Assembly (NCBI RefSeq): GCF_900115705.1
Contig: NZ_FOXL01000004.1
Coordinates: 434,001 to 498,000 of the forward strand
Reading direction: 5' to 3'
Length of the DNA: 64,000 nucleotides
DNA from: Frateuria terrea
GTDB taxonomy: Bacteria > Pseudomonadota > Gammaproteobacteria > Xanthomonadales > Rhodanobacteraceae
A program made the translations under genes and the position numbers. Numbering within the stretch: position 1 is the first letter of the stretch; each line of letters starts with the position of its first letter. Below, piece after piece: positions 25,325 through 34,541 of the stretch. The notes beneath the pieces were generated by a model. That model was not told the origin of the DNA. It made no database searches and was given only the letters and a program-made list of their open reading frames with translations.

Positions 25325-27097
25325 TCAGCCTTCTTCCTGTTCGTGGAACTGCATGCGGTGCAACGCGGCGTATTGACCGCCCAAGGCTACCAATTCCGCG
25401 TGAGTGCCGCGTTCAACGATCCGTCCCTGGTCCATCACGGCGATCTGGTCGGCATGCTCGATGGTGGAAAGCCGGTGCGCGATGACCAGCGTGGTGCGGT
25501 CGCGCATGAGGCGCTGCAGAGCCTGCTGGATCAGCCGTTCGGATTCGGTGTCCAGCGCGCTGGTGGCCTCGTCCAGCACCAGGATCGGCGCGTTCTTGAG
25601 GATCGCGCGGGCGATCGCCAGCCGCTGGCGCTGGCCGCCGGAGAGCATGCCGCCACCCTGCCCGATCGGGCTGTGGATGCCCTGCGGCATGCGCTGGATG
25701 AACTCCATCGCGTTGGCCGCCTCGGCCGCGGCGACGATGTCCGCTTCGCTTGCGCCGGCGAGCTCGCCATAGGCGATGTTTTGCGCCACGGTGCCGTCGA
25801 ACAGCACCACGCTCTGCCCCACCCAGCCGATCTGCCGCCGCAGCGAGGCCAGCGTGTATTCGCGGTAGTCATGCCCGTCGAGTACGATGCGCCCGGCGCT
25901 GGGCTCCTGGAAACGCGGCAGCAGGCTGACCAGGGTGCTTTTGCCGCTGCCGGAGCGGCCGACCAGCGCGGTCACGGTGCCGAGCGCGCAATGCAGGTCG
26001 ACGCCACGCAGGGCTTCGATTTCGCTGCGCGGATACTGCAGGCGGATGCCTTCGAAGCGAAGGTCGCCATGGGTGCGGTCCAGTTCCAGCCGGCCGGTGT
26101 CCTGCTCCGGCGGCAGGTCGATCACCTCGAACAGGTCCTCGGCCGCGGAAAGGCCGCGCTGGATGGTGCCCTGCACGTTCGCCAACCGCTTCAGCGAAGG
26201 CATCATCGCGCCCATGGCCGTCAGCACGGTGACGAACACGCCGGGCGAAATACCGTCGATCACGTTCGGCCGCGTCGCCAGGTACACCAGCAGCGCGAGC
26301 GCCAGCGCCGCGACACTTTGGATGGCCGTGCTCGAGCTGGCACTGGTGGTGGCGATCTTCATGTTGAGGCGACGCGCGCGGTGCGACACGTCGGCGAAAC
26401 GGGCGGCCTCGTGCTGCTGGCCGCCGTAGACGCGCACTTCCCGGTGCGCCTGGACCGACTCGTCCACCGCGCCGGTCACCGAGCCCATCGAACCCTGGAT
26501 GCGCCGGCTGATCTGCCGGTAGCGCCGGCTCACCATGGTGGCGACCAGCGCGATGCCAGGCGCCATCATCAACAGCGTGAGCGACAGGTAGGTACTGTTC
26601 CTGAGCATCACGTACAGCATGCCGATGACGGTGACGCCCTCGGTCACCACAATCTTGAGCGCGTCGGTGGAGGCCGACGCCACCTGCTCGCTCGTGTAGG
26701 TGATGCGGGATATCTGCTGGCCGGACGGCTCGTTACCGAAGAACGCCGCCGGCAGCCTCAGGTAGGCGGCGAACACATCGGCCTGCATCGCCTGCACGAC
26801 GTTGCGGCCCACGTAAGAGATGCCGTAGCTGCTGATGAAGGTGCCGATGCCGCGCACGGCGAAGATCCCCACGATCCAGATCGGCATCCAGAAAATCAGG
26901 TACGGATCCTTCTTGGCGAACAGGTCGTCGATCATCGGCCGCAGCTTATCCGTGAAGGCAGTCAGCGCGCCGCCGTCGAGCGCCATGCCGATGATGGCCA
27001 CCACGCCCACCAGCCACCAGCGCCGCGTGTAGCCGAGCAGCCGCTTGTAGACGCGCAGGCTCTGGGCGTCCCAGATGGCCACCTTGCGGCTGGCCAT
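25325..27097 (-). CDS. msbA: Lipid A export ABC transporter, permease/ATP-binding protein
   Basis: A homodimeric flippase that moves lipid A-core across the inner membrane. The N-terminal half has six membrane segments (about 20-310). The C-terminal ATPase has Walker A GRSGSGKST near 380, the signature LSGGQRQRLAIARA near 485 and Walker B ILVLDEATSALD. I chose the ATG at 27097 over the adjacent upstream TTG (27100), because it forms a TGATG overlap with the exbD stop like other genes here. 590 residues. Confidence 0.95.
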   Translation of the reverse strand: MASRKVAIWDAQSLRVYKRLLGYTRRWWLVGVVAIIGMALDGGALTAFTDKLRPMIDDLFAKKDPYLIFWMPIWIVGIFAVRGIGTFISSYGISYVGRNVVQAMQADVFAAYLRLPAAFFGNEPSGQQISRITYTSEQVASASTDALKIVVTEGVTVIGMLYVMLRNSTYLSLTLLMMAPGIALVATMVSRRYRQISRRIQGSMGSVTGAVDESVQAHREVRVYGGQQHEAARFADVSHRARRLNMKIATTSASSSTAIQSVAALALALLVYLATRPNVIDGISPGVFVTVLTAMGAMMPSLKRLANVQGTIQRGLSAAEDLFEVIDLPPEQDTGRLELDRTHGDLRFEGIRLQYPRSEIEALRGVDLHCALGTVTALVGRSGSGKSTLVSLLPRFQEPSAGRIVLDGHDYREYTLASLRRQIGWVGQSVVLFDGTVAQNIAYGELAGASEADIVAAAEAANAMEFIQRMPQGIHSPIGQGGGMLSGGQRQRLAIARAILKNAPILVLDEATSALDTESERLIQQALQRLMRDRTTLVIAHRLSTIEHADQIAVMDQGRIVERGTHAELVALGGQYAALHRMQFHEQEEG

Positions 27098-27525
27098 CAA
27101 CTCGATGGCTCCTGGCTGGGCGTGGTGGCGATCGACAGGTGCGTGAAGCCGAGCTGGCCGAGCGCGTCCATCGCGGTGACCACGTTCTGGTGCGGCGTCT
27201 GGGCGTCAGCGCGGATGGTGACCGGACGGTCACGATCCTGGCCTGCGACGCGCGCGATGGCCTGCTTGAGCGGCTCGACGCCCTGCCCCATTACCTCGTC
27301 GCTGCCCACGTAGCTGCGGCCATCGCGGTCGATCATCACGGTCAGAGCCGGGGCCTGCATGTCGCGGTCTTCAGCGCTGGCCTGCGGCAGCGTGACTTGC
27401 AAGCGCGAGTGCTGCACGAACGTGGTGGTCAGCACGAAGAACATCAGCAACGTCAACAGCACGTCGATCAGCGAGATCACGTTGATCTCGAAATCGTCCT
27501 GGCGACGGTCGGAACCGATACGCAT
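27097..27525 (-). CDS. exbD: ExbD/TolR-family biopolymer transport protein
   Basis: A 142-residue inner-membrane protein with one membrane segment (about 15-37, VISLIDVLLTLLMFFVLTT, including the functionally important Asp21) and a periplasmic domain. With the ExbB-like neighbour it forms a proton-driven motor that energises TonB-type or Tol-type systems. No tonB or tol gene lies nearby; instead the pair is fused into the lipid A export block, a layout common in Xanthomonadales and other proteobacteria. Overlaps msbA (TGATG). Confidence 0.92.
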   Translation of the reverse strand: MRIGSDRRQDDFEINVISLIDVLLTLLMFFVLTTTFVQHSRLQVTLPQASAEDRDMQAPALTVMIDRDGRSYVGSDEVMGQGVEPLKQAIARVAGQDRDRPVTIRADAQTPHQNVVTAMDALGQLGFTHLSIATTPSQEPSS

Positions 27526-27529
27526 GTGC

Positions 27530-28189
27530 TCAGCCTGCGTTGGAAGCGGCAGCCGCCGTCGTGCGGCGCGGACGCGCCACCGGTGCCGCGGTACCGGTCA
27601 GGTCATCCAGCAGCGCGGTGGCCTGCTTTTCCATGTCGATGCAGTAGCCGGCCACCTTGGAGCGGAAGTAGCGATGCAGCACGTAGGCCGGGATCGCCAC
27701 CACCAGGCCGCTGGCGGTGCAGATCAGTGCCTCGCCGATGCCGCCGGCCATCTTGGTCGGGTCGGCCATGCCGCCGCCCATCACCTGCATGAACATGCGG
27801 ATCAGGCCGATCACGGTGCCGAGCAGGCCCAGCAGCGGTCCGATCAGGGCGATGGTGCCGAGCGTGTTGAGGTAGCGCTCCATGCGATGCACGACGTGGC
27901 GGCCGGTGTCCTCGATGCGCTCCTTGATCTGCTCGCGCGGACGATTGCGCACGGCCAGCGCGCCGGCCAGCAGTTCGCCGAGCGGCGAGCCGGCAGCAAG
28001 GGCGTCCAGATGGGCAGGATCGAGTTGCCCGCTGCGCGCCCACTGGCGCACTTCTTCACCAAGCCCGTCCGGAAGCACGGCCTTGCGGCGCAGGGTCCAC
28101 CATCGCTCCAGCACGATCGCCAGGGCCACCGCCGAACAGATCAGGATGGGTGCCATTGCCCATCCGCCCGCCATCAGAATTTCAAGCAC
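27530..28189 (-). CDS. exbB: MotA/TolQ/ExbB-family proton channel protein
   Basis: A 219-residue inner-membrane protein with three membrane segments: about 5-28, 115-145 (TLGTIALIGPLLGLLGTVIGLIRMF) and 155-185. The GLLGTV motif and following Pro/Thr-rich third segment are typical of the channel partner of ExbD. It is followed by exbD after 4 bases. Precise cargo system unknown; msbA and lpxK downstream place it in an envelope-biogenesis operon. Confidence 0.92.
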   Translation of the reverse strand: MLEILMAGGWAMAPILICSAVALAIVLERWWTLRRKAVLPDGLGEEVRQWARSGQLDPAHLDALAAGSPLGELLAGALAVRNRPREQIKERIEDTGRHVVHRMERYLNTLGTIALIGPLLGLLGTVIGLIRMFMQVMGGGMADPTKMAGGIGEALICTASGLVVAIPAYVLHRYFRSKVAGYCIDMEKQATALLDDLTGTAAPVARPRRTTAAAASNAG

Positions 28190-28288
28190 TGCCTAACTCC
28201 TGCCAAGGCTACTTCCCAAGGAGAGGCCGCATCATAGCAGTCCCTTCACATCGTTCCGCGGTGCGCTTGGCAGTTGCAAAACCGCCGT

Positions 28289-30595
28289 TTACTCGCGCCA
28301 GTAGCGCGGTGCGCGCTGGCGCCAGGTGGCCGCCACAGCGGGCGCGGCGGTGGGCGTTGCGTCAATCTCGACGGCGCCGCGCGTCGCCGTGTCCAGCAGC
28401 GGCACGCCCGCTTCGGCGTAACGCCGGATCACCAGCGGATGCGGATGGCCGAAACGGTTGTGCCAGCCGGCCGAAACGACCGCGAGGCGGGGCGCGATCG
28501 CGGCGATGAACGAGGGCGAGGACGAGTGCCGGCTGCCGTGGTGCGGGACCACCAGCACGGTCGGCCGTGCTGGTCCGACCGCGGCAGCGACGGCCGGCTC
28601 CGCCCCGCTGCTGATGTCGCCCGTCAGCAGCAGGCGCCCGCCCGCGCCGTCCACGGCCAGCACACAGGAGCGGTCGTTGCGCTGGCCCGTTGTGTGCGAA
28701 CCCGGCGACAGCACGCGGAAAAGGACGCCATCCCAGCGCCACGCCTGTCCCGCCCGGCACGGCTTCATCGGCAGCGGCATGCGGGCCGGCTCTCCTGCAT
28801 AACGCGCCGCCTGGGGGAAGGCATCGGCCACGGCCCGCGCGCCGCCGGCATGGTCGTTGTCGGCGTGGCTGACCATCAACAGGTCCAGCCGGCCGATACC
28901 GAGCGCGTGCAGTGCGGGCACGACCACCGCCTCGCCAAGGTCGAAGCCGGACGGGTAGCGCGCGCCGGCGTCATAGACCAGTGCATGGCTGCGAGTGCGC
29001 ACCACCACCGACAGTCCCTGCCCCACGTCCAGGACCCAGGCCTGGAAGCCACCCTCGGTCGGAGGGTGCGCGACTGGCCGGACCAGCGGCAGGAACAGCA
29101 GCAGGCCGAGCCCGCGCAACGGCAGGCCGCGTGGAGCGAACAGCCACAGCGCACCCAGCGTCGCCAGCAGCAGCGCCCATGGCGACACCTCCGGCAGATA
29201 CCAGTGCGCACCGGGCCAGGTCGCCATCCGTTCGAGCAGCCACCATTGGACGTGTGCAAGTACGCCAGCGAGCTTCAGCACGGGTGCCGCGGCCGGCGGC
29301 GCCAACAGGAGCAGCAACATGCCGAGCAAGGCGCACGGCACGATCACGAAGCTCACGAAGGGCACCGCGATGAGGTTCGACAATGCGCCAATCAGCGAGG
29401 CCTCCCCGAAGAACCACAGCGTCAGCGGCAGCAGCGCTACCGTCATCACCAGCTGCCCGGCCGACAGCTCGTGGAGGAAGCCGCGCAAGCCACGCGGGCG
29501 TGCCTCCAGGCACAGCATCAGGAACGCCACGCCCACGAACGAAAGCCAGAATCCGGCCGACAGCACGGCCAGCGGATCGGCCAGCAGCATGGCAACCAGT
29601 GCCAGGCCCAGGGTCTGCCCACCGCCGATGGCGCGCCGGCTGCAACGCGCCAGCGCCACCACGGCGATCATCAGCAGCGTGCGCACCGTCGGCAGCCCGA
29701 AGCCGGCCAGCAGGCCATAAAAGCCCGCGGCCAGCAGCGCCGCGGCGGCCTGCGCCGGAAGCCGCGGGAGCCGCAGCGCCAGGCGCGGCCACAGCAGGAA
29801 CAGCAAGCGCACCAGCGCGACGCCGAACAGCGCCGCCACGCCTACGTGGAAGCCGGAAATGGCAATGAGATGGGGCACGCCATTGGCGCGGGCGACCTCC
29901 CAGTCATCCTGGTCCAGGCCGCGGGTGTCGCCGATGGAGAACGCTTTCACCAGTGCGGCATCGTGGGGATCGCTGATGGCGGCGCCGATGCCGCGGGCGA
30001 TCCGGTCGCGCAGGCCATCAATGCAGCGCCCGTGTCGCAACAACCGATTGATGCCATCTGCGCGCACGTAGCCGGTGGCAGCGATACGCTTCTCCAGCGC
30101 GCTGCGCTCGCCGTCGAAGCTGCCGGGATCGAGCAGACTGCGGGGACGGCGCAGCCGCACGTGCAATCGCCAACGCGAGCAGGCCGGCAGTACCGGCGCA
30201 TCGTCATACCAGCTCAGGCGAATGCGACCGCGCAGCGGCACCGGTTTCCCGCCCAGGCTTGCCTGGTCGACATCCAACACGAACCGGGCAGCGTCGGTGC
30301 GCACTTGCGGCAGGCCGGAGAGCGTACCGACGACATCCAGGTCGCGCTGTTCCAGGTCGCGCGGCAAGCGCAGGTCGAGCGCGAGGGTGCCGCGCCATAT
30401 CGCCCATGCCGCTCCCAGCAGCACCAGCGCCGGCAGGCGCAGGCGTGGCCAGCGCAGGCTCACCCACAGGACGATCAAACCCGGTAGCGCACTCCATGCG
30501 GGCGACGGCAGGACGGGCAACCATTGGACGGTCGCCACGCCGAGCAACAGGGCGACGCCGGTGGCCGCCGCACCGGGCATCCGTGCCTCGTGCAT
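28289..30595 (-). CDS. comEC: DNA uptake channel protein ComEC/Rec2
   Basis: A competence protein that passes single-stranded DNA across the inner membrane. The 768 residues comprise N-terminal membrane segments and an OB-fold-like region, a central Competence domain with many hydrophobic segments (about 240-500), and a C-terminal beta-lactamase-like domain with the HADNDHAGG metal motif near 575 and HHGSRHSSS near 690. ATG at 30595; a second ATG 15 bases inside is also possible. It stands alone, about 100 bases upstream of exbB. Confidence 0.93.
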   Translation of the reverse strand: MHEARMPGAAATGVALLLGVATVQWLPVLPSPAWSALPGLIVLWVSLRWPRLRLPALVLLGAAWAIWRGTLALDLRLPRDLEQRDLDVVGTLSGLPQVRTDAARFVLDVDQASLGGKPVPLRGRIRLSWYDDAPVLPACSRWRLHVRLRRPRSLLDPGSFDGERSALEKRIAATGYVRADGINRLLRHGRCIDGLRDRIARGIGAAISDPHDAALVKAFSIGDTRGLDQDDWEVARANGVPHLIAISGFHVGVAALFGVALVRLLFLLWPRLALRLPRLPAQAAAALLAAGFYGLLAGFGLPTVRTLLMIAVVALARCSRRAIGGGQTLGLALVAMLLADPLAVLSAGFWLSFVGVAFLMLCLEARPRGLRGFLHELSAGQLVMTVALLPLTLWFFGEASLIGALSNLIAVPFVSFVIVPCALLGMLLLLLAPPAAAPVLKLAGVLAHVQWWLLERMATWPGAHWYLPEVSPWALLLATLGALWLFAPRGLPLRGLGLLLFLPLVRPVAHPPTEGGFQAWVLDVGQGLSVVVRTRSHALVYDAGARYPSGFDLGEAVVVPALHALGIGRLDLLMVSHADNDHAGGARAVADAFPQAARYAGEPARMPLPMKPCRAGQAWRWDGVLFRVLSPGSHTTGQRNDRSCVLAVDGAGGRLLLTGDISSGAEPAVAAAVGPARPTVLVVPHHGSRHSSSPSFIAAIAPRLAVVSAGWHNRFGHPHPLVIRRYAEAGVPLLDTATRGAVEIDATPTAAPAVAATWRQRAPRYWRE

Positions 30596-30701
30596 TCAAC
30601 CCTCCCGTGGGGAAGGTCCAGCCTAACGGGTGAAGGATGCCTGCGTGGCTGAAATACGTGTAGGCGTTCGACGCCGGCACCATCTACGAGTCGGGCTTCA
30701 G

Positions 30702-30713
30702 CCCAACCGTGGC
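30702..30713. repeat. GGGCTTCAGCCC palindrome between lolD and comEC
   Basis: A second intergenic copy of the 12-base palindromic core seen near greA, in the 159-base lolD-comEC spacer, which otherwise holds nothing recognisable. Coordinates are for the core only and are accurate to a few bases. Confidence 0.4.
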
Positions 30714-30754
30714 CAGCAGGTGTGGTGAGCTGGAGCCGGCCCGGCGCATCGCGC

Positions 30755-31474
30755 TCAGGCCAGCGGTGCGCGGGCCTTTTCCTGCAACACGCCGTTGTGC
30801 AGCTCGAGCGTGCGATCCATCTTCGCCGCCAGCCGGTGGTCGTGGGTGACCAGGATGAAGCTGGTGCCAACCTCGCGGTTGAGCTCGAGCATCAATTCAT
30901 ACACCTGCGCAGCATTGCCCTCGTCAAGATTGCCAGTGGGCTCGTCGCCGAGCACGCAGGCCGGCCGGGTGACCAGCGCGCGCGCCACCGCGCAACGCTG
31001 GCGTTCGCCGCCGGAAAGCTCCGCCGGCTTGTGCTCTTCGCGCTTACCCAGCCCTACCCGCTCCAGCAGCACGCGCGCCTGGCGCTGGGCTTCGTTGACA
31101 GCCACGCCGCGGATCAGCAGCGGCATGCATACGTTCTCCAGCGCGGTGAACTCGGGCAGCAGATGGTGGAACTGGTAGATGAAGCCCATCGACTGGTTGC
31201 GCACGCGGCCGCGCTCGGCGTCGGAGAGCCTGGAGAGGACGCGGCCTTCGATCTCGACCTCACCGCGGGTGAGCGTGTCCAGCCCGCCAATGATGTGCAG
31301 CAGCGTGCTCTTGCCCGAACCGGAGGCGCCGACGATCGCCAGCGTCTCGCCGCGCCCGAGGGTAAAGTTGACGTCGCTCAGCACTTCGGTCTTCAGATCG
31401 CCTTCCTCGTAGGTCTTGGCGATCCCGCTGGCGCGCAGCACGATGTTCTTGTCCATGGTCATGGGCTTATTCAT
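30755..31474 (-). CDS. lolD: Lipoprotein-releasing system ATPase LolD
   Basis: The ATPase of the Lol system that extracts outer-membrane lipoproteins from the inner membrane and hands them to LolA. Walker A GASGSGKST at 49-57, signature LSGGERQRCAVARAL, Walker B ACVLGDEPTGNLD, and the LolD loop FIYQFHHLLPEF. 239 residues. The first ATG (31474) overlaps lolC by 8 bases; an internal ATG at 31456 is also possible. Confidence 0.95.
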   Translation of the reverse strand: MNKPMTMDKNIVLRASGIAKTYEEGDLKTEVLSDVNFTLGRGETLAIVGASGSGKSTLLHIIGGLDTLTRGEVEIEGRVLSRLSDAERGRVRNQSMGFIYQFHHLLPEFTALENVCMPLLIRGVAVNEAQRQARVLLERVGLGKREEHKPAELSGGERQRCAVARALVTRPACVLGDEPTGNLDEGNAAQVYELMLELNREVGTSFILVTHDHRLAAKMDRTLELHNGVLQEKARAPLA

Positions 31475-32711
31475 AGCGCAGCGCCTGCGCCGGCTGCGTG
31501 CGCGAGGCGCGCCACGCGGGATAGAGCGTCGCCAGCAGCGAGAAGATGAAGGTCACCAGCGTCACCCAGCCGACGTCGCTGGCAACCAGCCGGCTGGGCA
31601 CTTCGCTGATGTAGTAGACGTCCGGGGAAAGAAACACGATGCCGGTGACGTGCTCGATCCATTTGACGATGGCGGGCAGCTTCCATGACAGCAGCGAGCC
31701 GAACCCCACGCCGAAGCCGATGCCGACGATGCCCACCAGTACGCCCTGGACCATGAACATGGCCATGATGCTGCGCGGGGTCGAACCGAGCGTGCGCAGG
31801 ATCGCGATGTCGGCCTGCTTGTCGGTGACCAGCATCATCAACATCGAGATCAGGTTGATCACCGCAACCAGGATGATCAGCGACAGGATGATGAACATCA
31901 CGTGCTTCTCCATCGAGATCGCGGAGAAGAAGTTGGCGTGGCTGTCCATCCAGGTCTGCACGACGTAGAACTGGCCCAGCGCATCGGCCAGTTGCTTTGC
32001 CACCGGGCGGGCATTGAACAGGTCGTCGAGCTTGAGGCGAATACCGGTCGGTCCGTCCAGGCTGTCGAGCTTCTCGGCGTCGTGCATGTTGACCAGCGCC
32101 AGGCCCGAGTCGAACTCCTGCATGCCGAGCTCGAAGATGCCCACCACGTGGAAGCCACGCAGGCGCGGCACACTGCCCATCGGCGTTCCGCGGAACTCCG
32201 GCACGGCCATCGTCACGCGGTCACCCACCGTCACGCCCAGCGTCAGCGCCAGCTCCTTGCCCAGCACGATGTTCCAGCTGTCGGGCTTGAGCTCGTCGAG
32301 GCTGCCCTCGACCATGTGCGTGTTGATGTCCGAGACCTTCGGCTCCTGGCTTGGCTCGACGCCACGCACCATCGCGCCGCTGGGCCGACGGGCCTGCAGG
32401 AAGGCTTCCATCTCGACGTAGGGGGCAGCGCCCTTCACGTGCGGGTTGGCCTCGGCAATCTTCACGGCACGTGGCCAGTCGCGCACCGCCTCTCCCGGCA
32501 GGCCCGAGACGGTTGCGTGGGAGATCGCGCCCAGGATGCGTGAGCGAAGCTGGTAATCGAAGCCGTTCATCACCGACATCACCGTGATCAGCGCCATGAC
32601 ACTGATGGCAATGCAGACGATCGAAATGGTGGAGATGAACGAGATGAACTGGTTGCGGCGCTTGGCGCGCGTGTAGCGCAGGCCGATGAACAGTTCGAGC
32701 GGTCGGAACAT
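31467..32711 (-). CDS. lolC: Lipoprotein-releasing system permease (LolC/E type)
   Basis: The inner-membrane permease of the Lol complex, 414 residues. One membrane segment near the N-terminus (about 23-48), a large periplasmic domain, then three C-terminal segments (about 265-400), the MacB/LolC topology. The start is the ATG at 32711 (MFRPLELFIGLRYTRAK), the conserved family N-terminus. Only one permease gene accompanies lolD here, so either a homodimer (LolF-like) or a second permease elsewhere is needed; the former is inference. Confidence 0.93.
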   Translation of the reverse strand: MFRPLELFIGLRYTRAKRRNQFISFISTISIVCIAISVMALITVMSVMNGFDYQLRSRILGAISHATVSGLPGEAVRDWPRAVKIAEANPHVKGAAPYVEMEAFLQARRPSGAMVRGVEPSQEPKVSDINTHMVEGSLDELKPDSWNIVLGKELALTLGVTVGDRVTMAVPEFRGTPMGSVPRLRGFHVVGIFELGMQEFDSGLALVNMHDAEKLDSLDGPTGIRLKLDDLFNARPVAKQLADALGQFYVVQTWMDSHANFFSAISMEKHVMFIILSLIILVAVINLISMLMMLVTDKQADIAILRTLGSTPRSIMAMFMVQGVLVGIVGIGFGVGFGSLLSWKLPAIVKWIEHVTGIVFLSPDVYYISEVPSRLVASDVGWVTLVTFIFSLLATLYPAWRASRTQPAQALRYE

Positions 32712-32872
32712 GGGCGGTCGCTTCTTCCGGTCGATGGGCGGGCCGCCCGACAGTGCATTATCCGGTATTCGCTCGGACCGTGCCCACGATAGAAAGTGCC
32801 ATGCGATCGCGCCGCGAGGGCGCCTTGGGAACCCGGCATCTGCGTGCACGGCAGGCTCGCTCGGGAGCGCGA
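32712..32872 (-). promoter_or_regulatory. Spacer before the lolCD operon
   Basis: 161 bases between ygfX and the lol permease gene. On the minus strand it contains a GATAAT -10-like hexamer about 40 bases before the lolC start, but without a convincing -35. It probably holds a lolCD promoter that separates this operon from the sdh genes. No terminator-like hairpin seen. Confidence 0.3.
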
Positions 32873-33298
32873 CTACAGGATCCCGGCAGCGGGAGATTGC
32901 GCGGCCAGGCGCATGCGCAGGCGACGGCGGATGTCCGGATCGCTGTTGTCCGGCGCCAGCAGCAGGATTTCGGTTGCGCGATCGGTCTGCAGCCGCAGCA
33001 GGACACAGGTGCCGATCACGCGATGGGAGAGGAGCGTGGCCGGAAGCTGGCTGCGGTCGGCCTGGTAGAGCGCCCAGCCGTCGGACCCGTAGCCCACGCC
33101 GGCGATACGCGAACGCGCCGAGCGGCGCGCAGCGGCGAGAGCCAGGAACAAGACGCCCGTCCCCAGTACAAGCTTGAATCCTAGAGGCACACCGCTCAGC
33201 GCGATGGCGACGCAGGCAAGTGCCGCAACCATGGCCAGCAGCTGGCGCGGCACGCGCGATGGCCGGTAGTCAAAGCCGATGGCGGGCGCGGATGTCAT
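32873..33298 (-). CDS. ygfX: YgfX/CptA-like inner-membrane protein
   Basis: A 141-residue protein with two close hydrophobic segments (about 20-36 and 40-56, LLAMVAALACVAIALSG and LVLGTGVLFLALAA) and a cytoplasmic C-terminal domain, the YgfX layout. It overlaps sdhE (ygfY) by 29 bases, the classical ygfYX arrangement. In Escherichia coli the pair has been described as a toxin-antitoxin module (CptA/CptB), while SdhE is now known as an SDH flavinylation factor; which role applies here cannot be seen from sequence. Confidence 0.8.
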   Translation of the reverse strand: MTSAPAIGFDYRPSRVPRQLLAMVAALACVAIALSGVPLGFKLVLGTGVLFLALAAARRSARSRIAGVGYGSDGWALYQADRSQLPATLLSHRVIGTCVLLRLQTDRATEILLLAPDNSDPDIRRRLRMRLAAQSPAAGIL

Positions 33299-33509
33299 CG
33301 ATGATCGCCTGCCAATCGGTGCGCGGGGCTGGCGCGTGGCCCATGATCCAGTCCCAGAGATCCGGGTCCTGGGTGTCGAGCAGCTCGTCGAAGGCTTGCT
33401 GCGTAGCGGGGTCAGCGCTCGCGTACCGGTCGTCCAACCAGCCGCCGAGCAGGGCGTCGAGCTCGCGCGTGCCGCGGCGGGCACGCCAGCGCAGGCGAGA
33501 GAGGCTCAT
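33270..33509 (-). CDS. sdhE: FAD assembly factor SdhE
   Basis: A 79-residue helical protein that promotes covalent attachment of FAD to succinate dehydrogenase subunit A. The RGxxE motif is present as RGTRE (residues 12-16), and the DLWDWIMG segment is typical. It follows sdhB in the sdh block, but a 200-bp inverted-repeat element lies in between. It overlaps ygfX. Confidence 0.93.
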   Translation of the reverse strand: MSLSRLRWRARRGTRELDALLGGWLDDRYASADPATQQAFDELLDTQDPDLWDWIMGHAPAPRTDWQAIIDDIRARHRL

Positions 33510-33526
33510 GCGGAGGCGCCGCTGTC

Positions 33527-33727
33527 GGCTCCCCCTCCCCTGCGGGGAGAGGGTTGGGGTGAAGGGCGGGGCTTGCGAAAAAAGTGGGACAACGCCTCGG
33601 CGCGTCTTGCCGGACTTGCGGGCAAGGCACCCTTCGCACGATCCGGTTGCATGGCGGCGGCTCTGTTGGAAGTGTTTCGCAAGAGTGGCCCCTCACCACA
33701 GCCCTCACCCGCAGGGGAGAGGGCGCC
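33527..33727. repeat. Inverted-repeat (MITE/BIME-like) element between sdhB and sdhE
   Basis: About 200 bases bounded by imperfect inverted repeats of about 52 bases (33527-33579 and 33676-33727). The outer part of each is CCCTCTCCCCTGCGGG-like, and each ends inward in CTTGCGAA. The intervening 96 bases encode nothing I recognise. The element is transcribed with the sdh operon, and its arms could fold into a long mRNA hairpin. Size and terminal repeats fit a non-autonomous transposable element or a paired REP element. No target-site duplication could be identified. Confidence 0.7.
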
Positions 33728-33741
33728 AGATTGTGCGGCTC

Positions 33742-34521
33742 TTACGAGCGGCGCTCGACCATCAGTTTCTTGATCTCCGCGATTGCCTTGGCCGGGTTGA
33801 GACCCTTCGGGCAGGTGCGCGCGCAGTTCATGATGGTGTGGCAGCGGTACAGCTTGAACGGATCTTCCAGGTCGTCCAGGCGGCCACCGGTGTCCTCGTC
33901 GCGGCTGTCGGCGATCCAGCGGTAAGCCTGCAGCAGGATCGCGGGCCCCAGGTAGCGGTCGCCGTTCCACCAGTAGCTGGGACAACTGGTCGAGCAGCAG
34001 GCGCACAGGATGCACTCGTAGTAGCCGTCCAGCTGCTTGCGGTCCTCCGGCGACTGCAGGCGCTCGCGCGCCGGCGCCGGGCTCTGCGTGCGGATCCACG
34101 GCTTGATCGAAGCGTACTGCGCGTAGAAGTGAGTCAGGTCCGGCACCAGGTCCTTGACCACCGGCATATGCGGCAGCGGATAGATCTTGACGTCGCCCGA
34201 AGCGCAGTCGTCGATCGCCTTGGTGCAGGCCAGCGTGTTGGTGCCGTCGATGTTCATCGCGCAGGAGCCGCAGATGCCTTCGCGGCAGGAGCGGCGCAGC
34301 GTGAGCGTCGGGTCGATCTCGTTCTTGATCTTCAGCAGCGCGTCCAGAACCATCGGCCCGCACGTGGCCATGTCGACCTCGTAGGTGTCGATGCGCGGGT
34401 TCTGGTCGTCGTCCGGGCTCCAGCGGTACACCTTGAAGGTGCGCGGCTTCTTGGCGCCCTTGGCCGGGTAATGCTTGCCGGACTGGATCTTGGAATTCTT
34501 CGGTAGCGTGAACTCTGCCAC
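33742..34521 (-). CDS. sdhB: Succinate dehydrogenase iron-sulfur subunit
   Basis: The electron-transfer subunit of respiratory complex II. [2Fe-2S] cysteines Cys79, Cys84, Cys87 and Cys99 (CREGICGSC...C); the [4Fe-4S] and [3Fe-4S] clusters are ligated by [12 protein letters not shown] near 170 and [14 protein letters not shown] near 228. The 259-residue length is normal. It is separated from sdhA by 78 bases containing two hairpins, the upstream one terminator-like. Confidence 0.96.
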   Translation of the reverse strand: MAEFTLPKNSKIQSGKHYPAKGAKKPRTFKVYRWSPDDDQNPRIDTYEVDMATCGPMVLDALLKIKNEIDPTLTLRRSCREGICGSCAMNIDGTNTLACTKAIDDCASGDVKIYPLPHMPVVKDLVPDLTHFYAQYASIKPWIRTQSPAPARERLQSPEDRKQLDGYYECILCACCSTSCPSYWWNGDRYLGPAILLQAYRWIADSRDEDTGGRLDDLEDPFKLYRCHTIMNCARTCPKGLNPAKAIAEIKKLMVERRS

Positions 34522-34541
34522 GGTGACCTCGCATGGTCTGT

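Noticed and set aside
27098-27100. TTG start for msbA
   Set aside because: The ATG directly after it forms the TGATG overlap typical of this region; the TTG lies inside the exbD stop context.
24218-27313. A 1031-codon plus-strand open frame across lpxK and msbA
   Set aside because: It is antisense to well-supported genes; long stop-free antisense frames are common at this GC content. The translation has no family resemblance and is His/Gln/Arg-rich.
28274-30487. A 737-codon plus-strand frame opposite comEC
   Set aside because: Shadow in a GC-rich antisense frame; Gln/Arg/His-rich with no domain.
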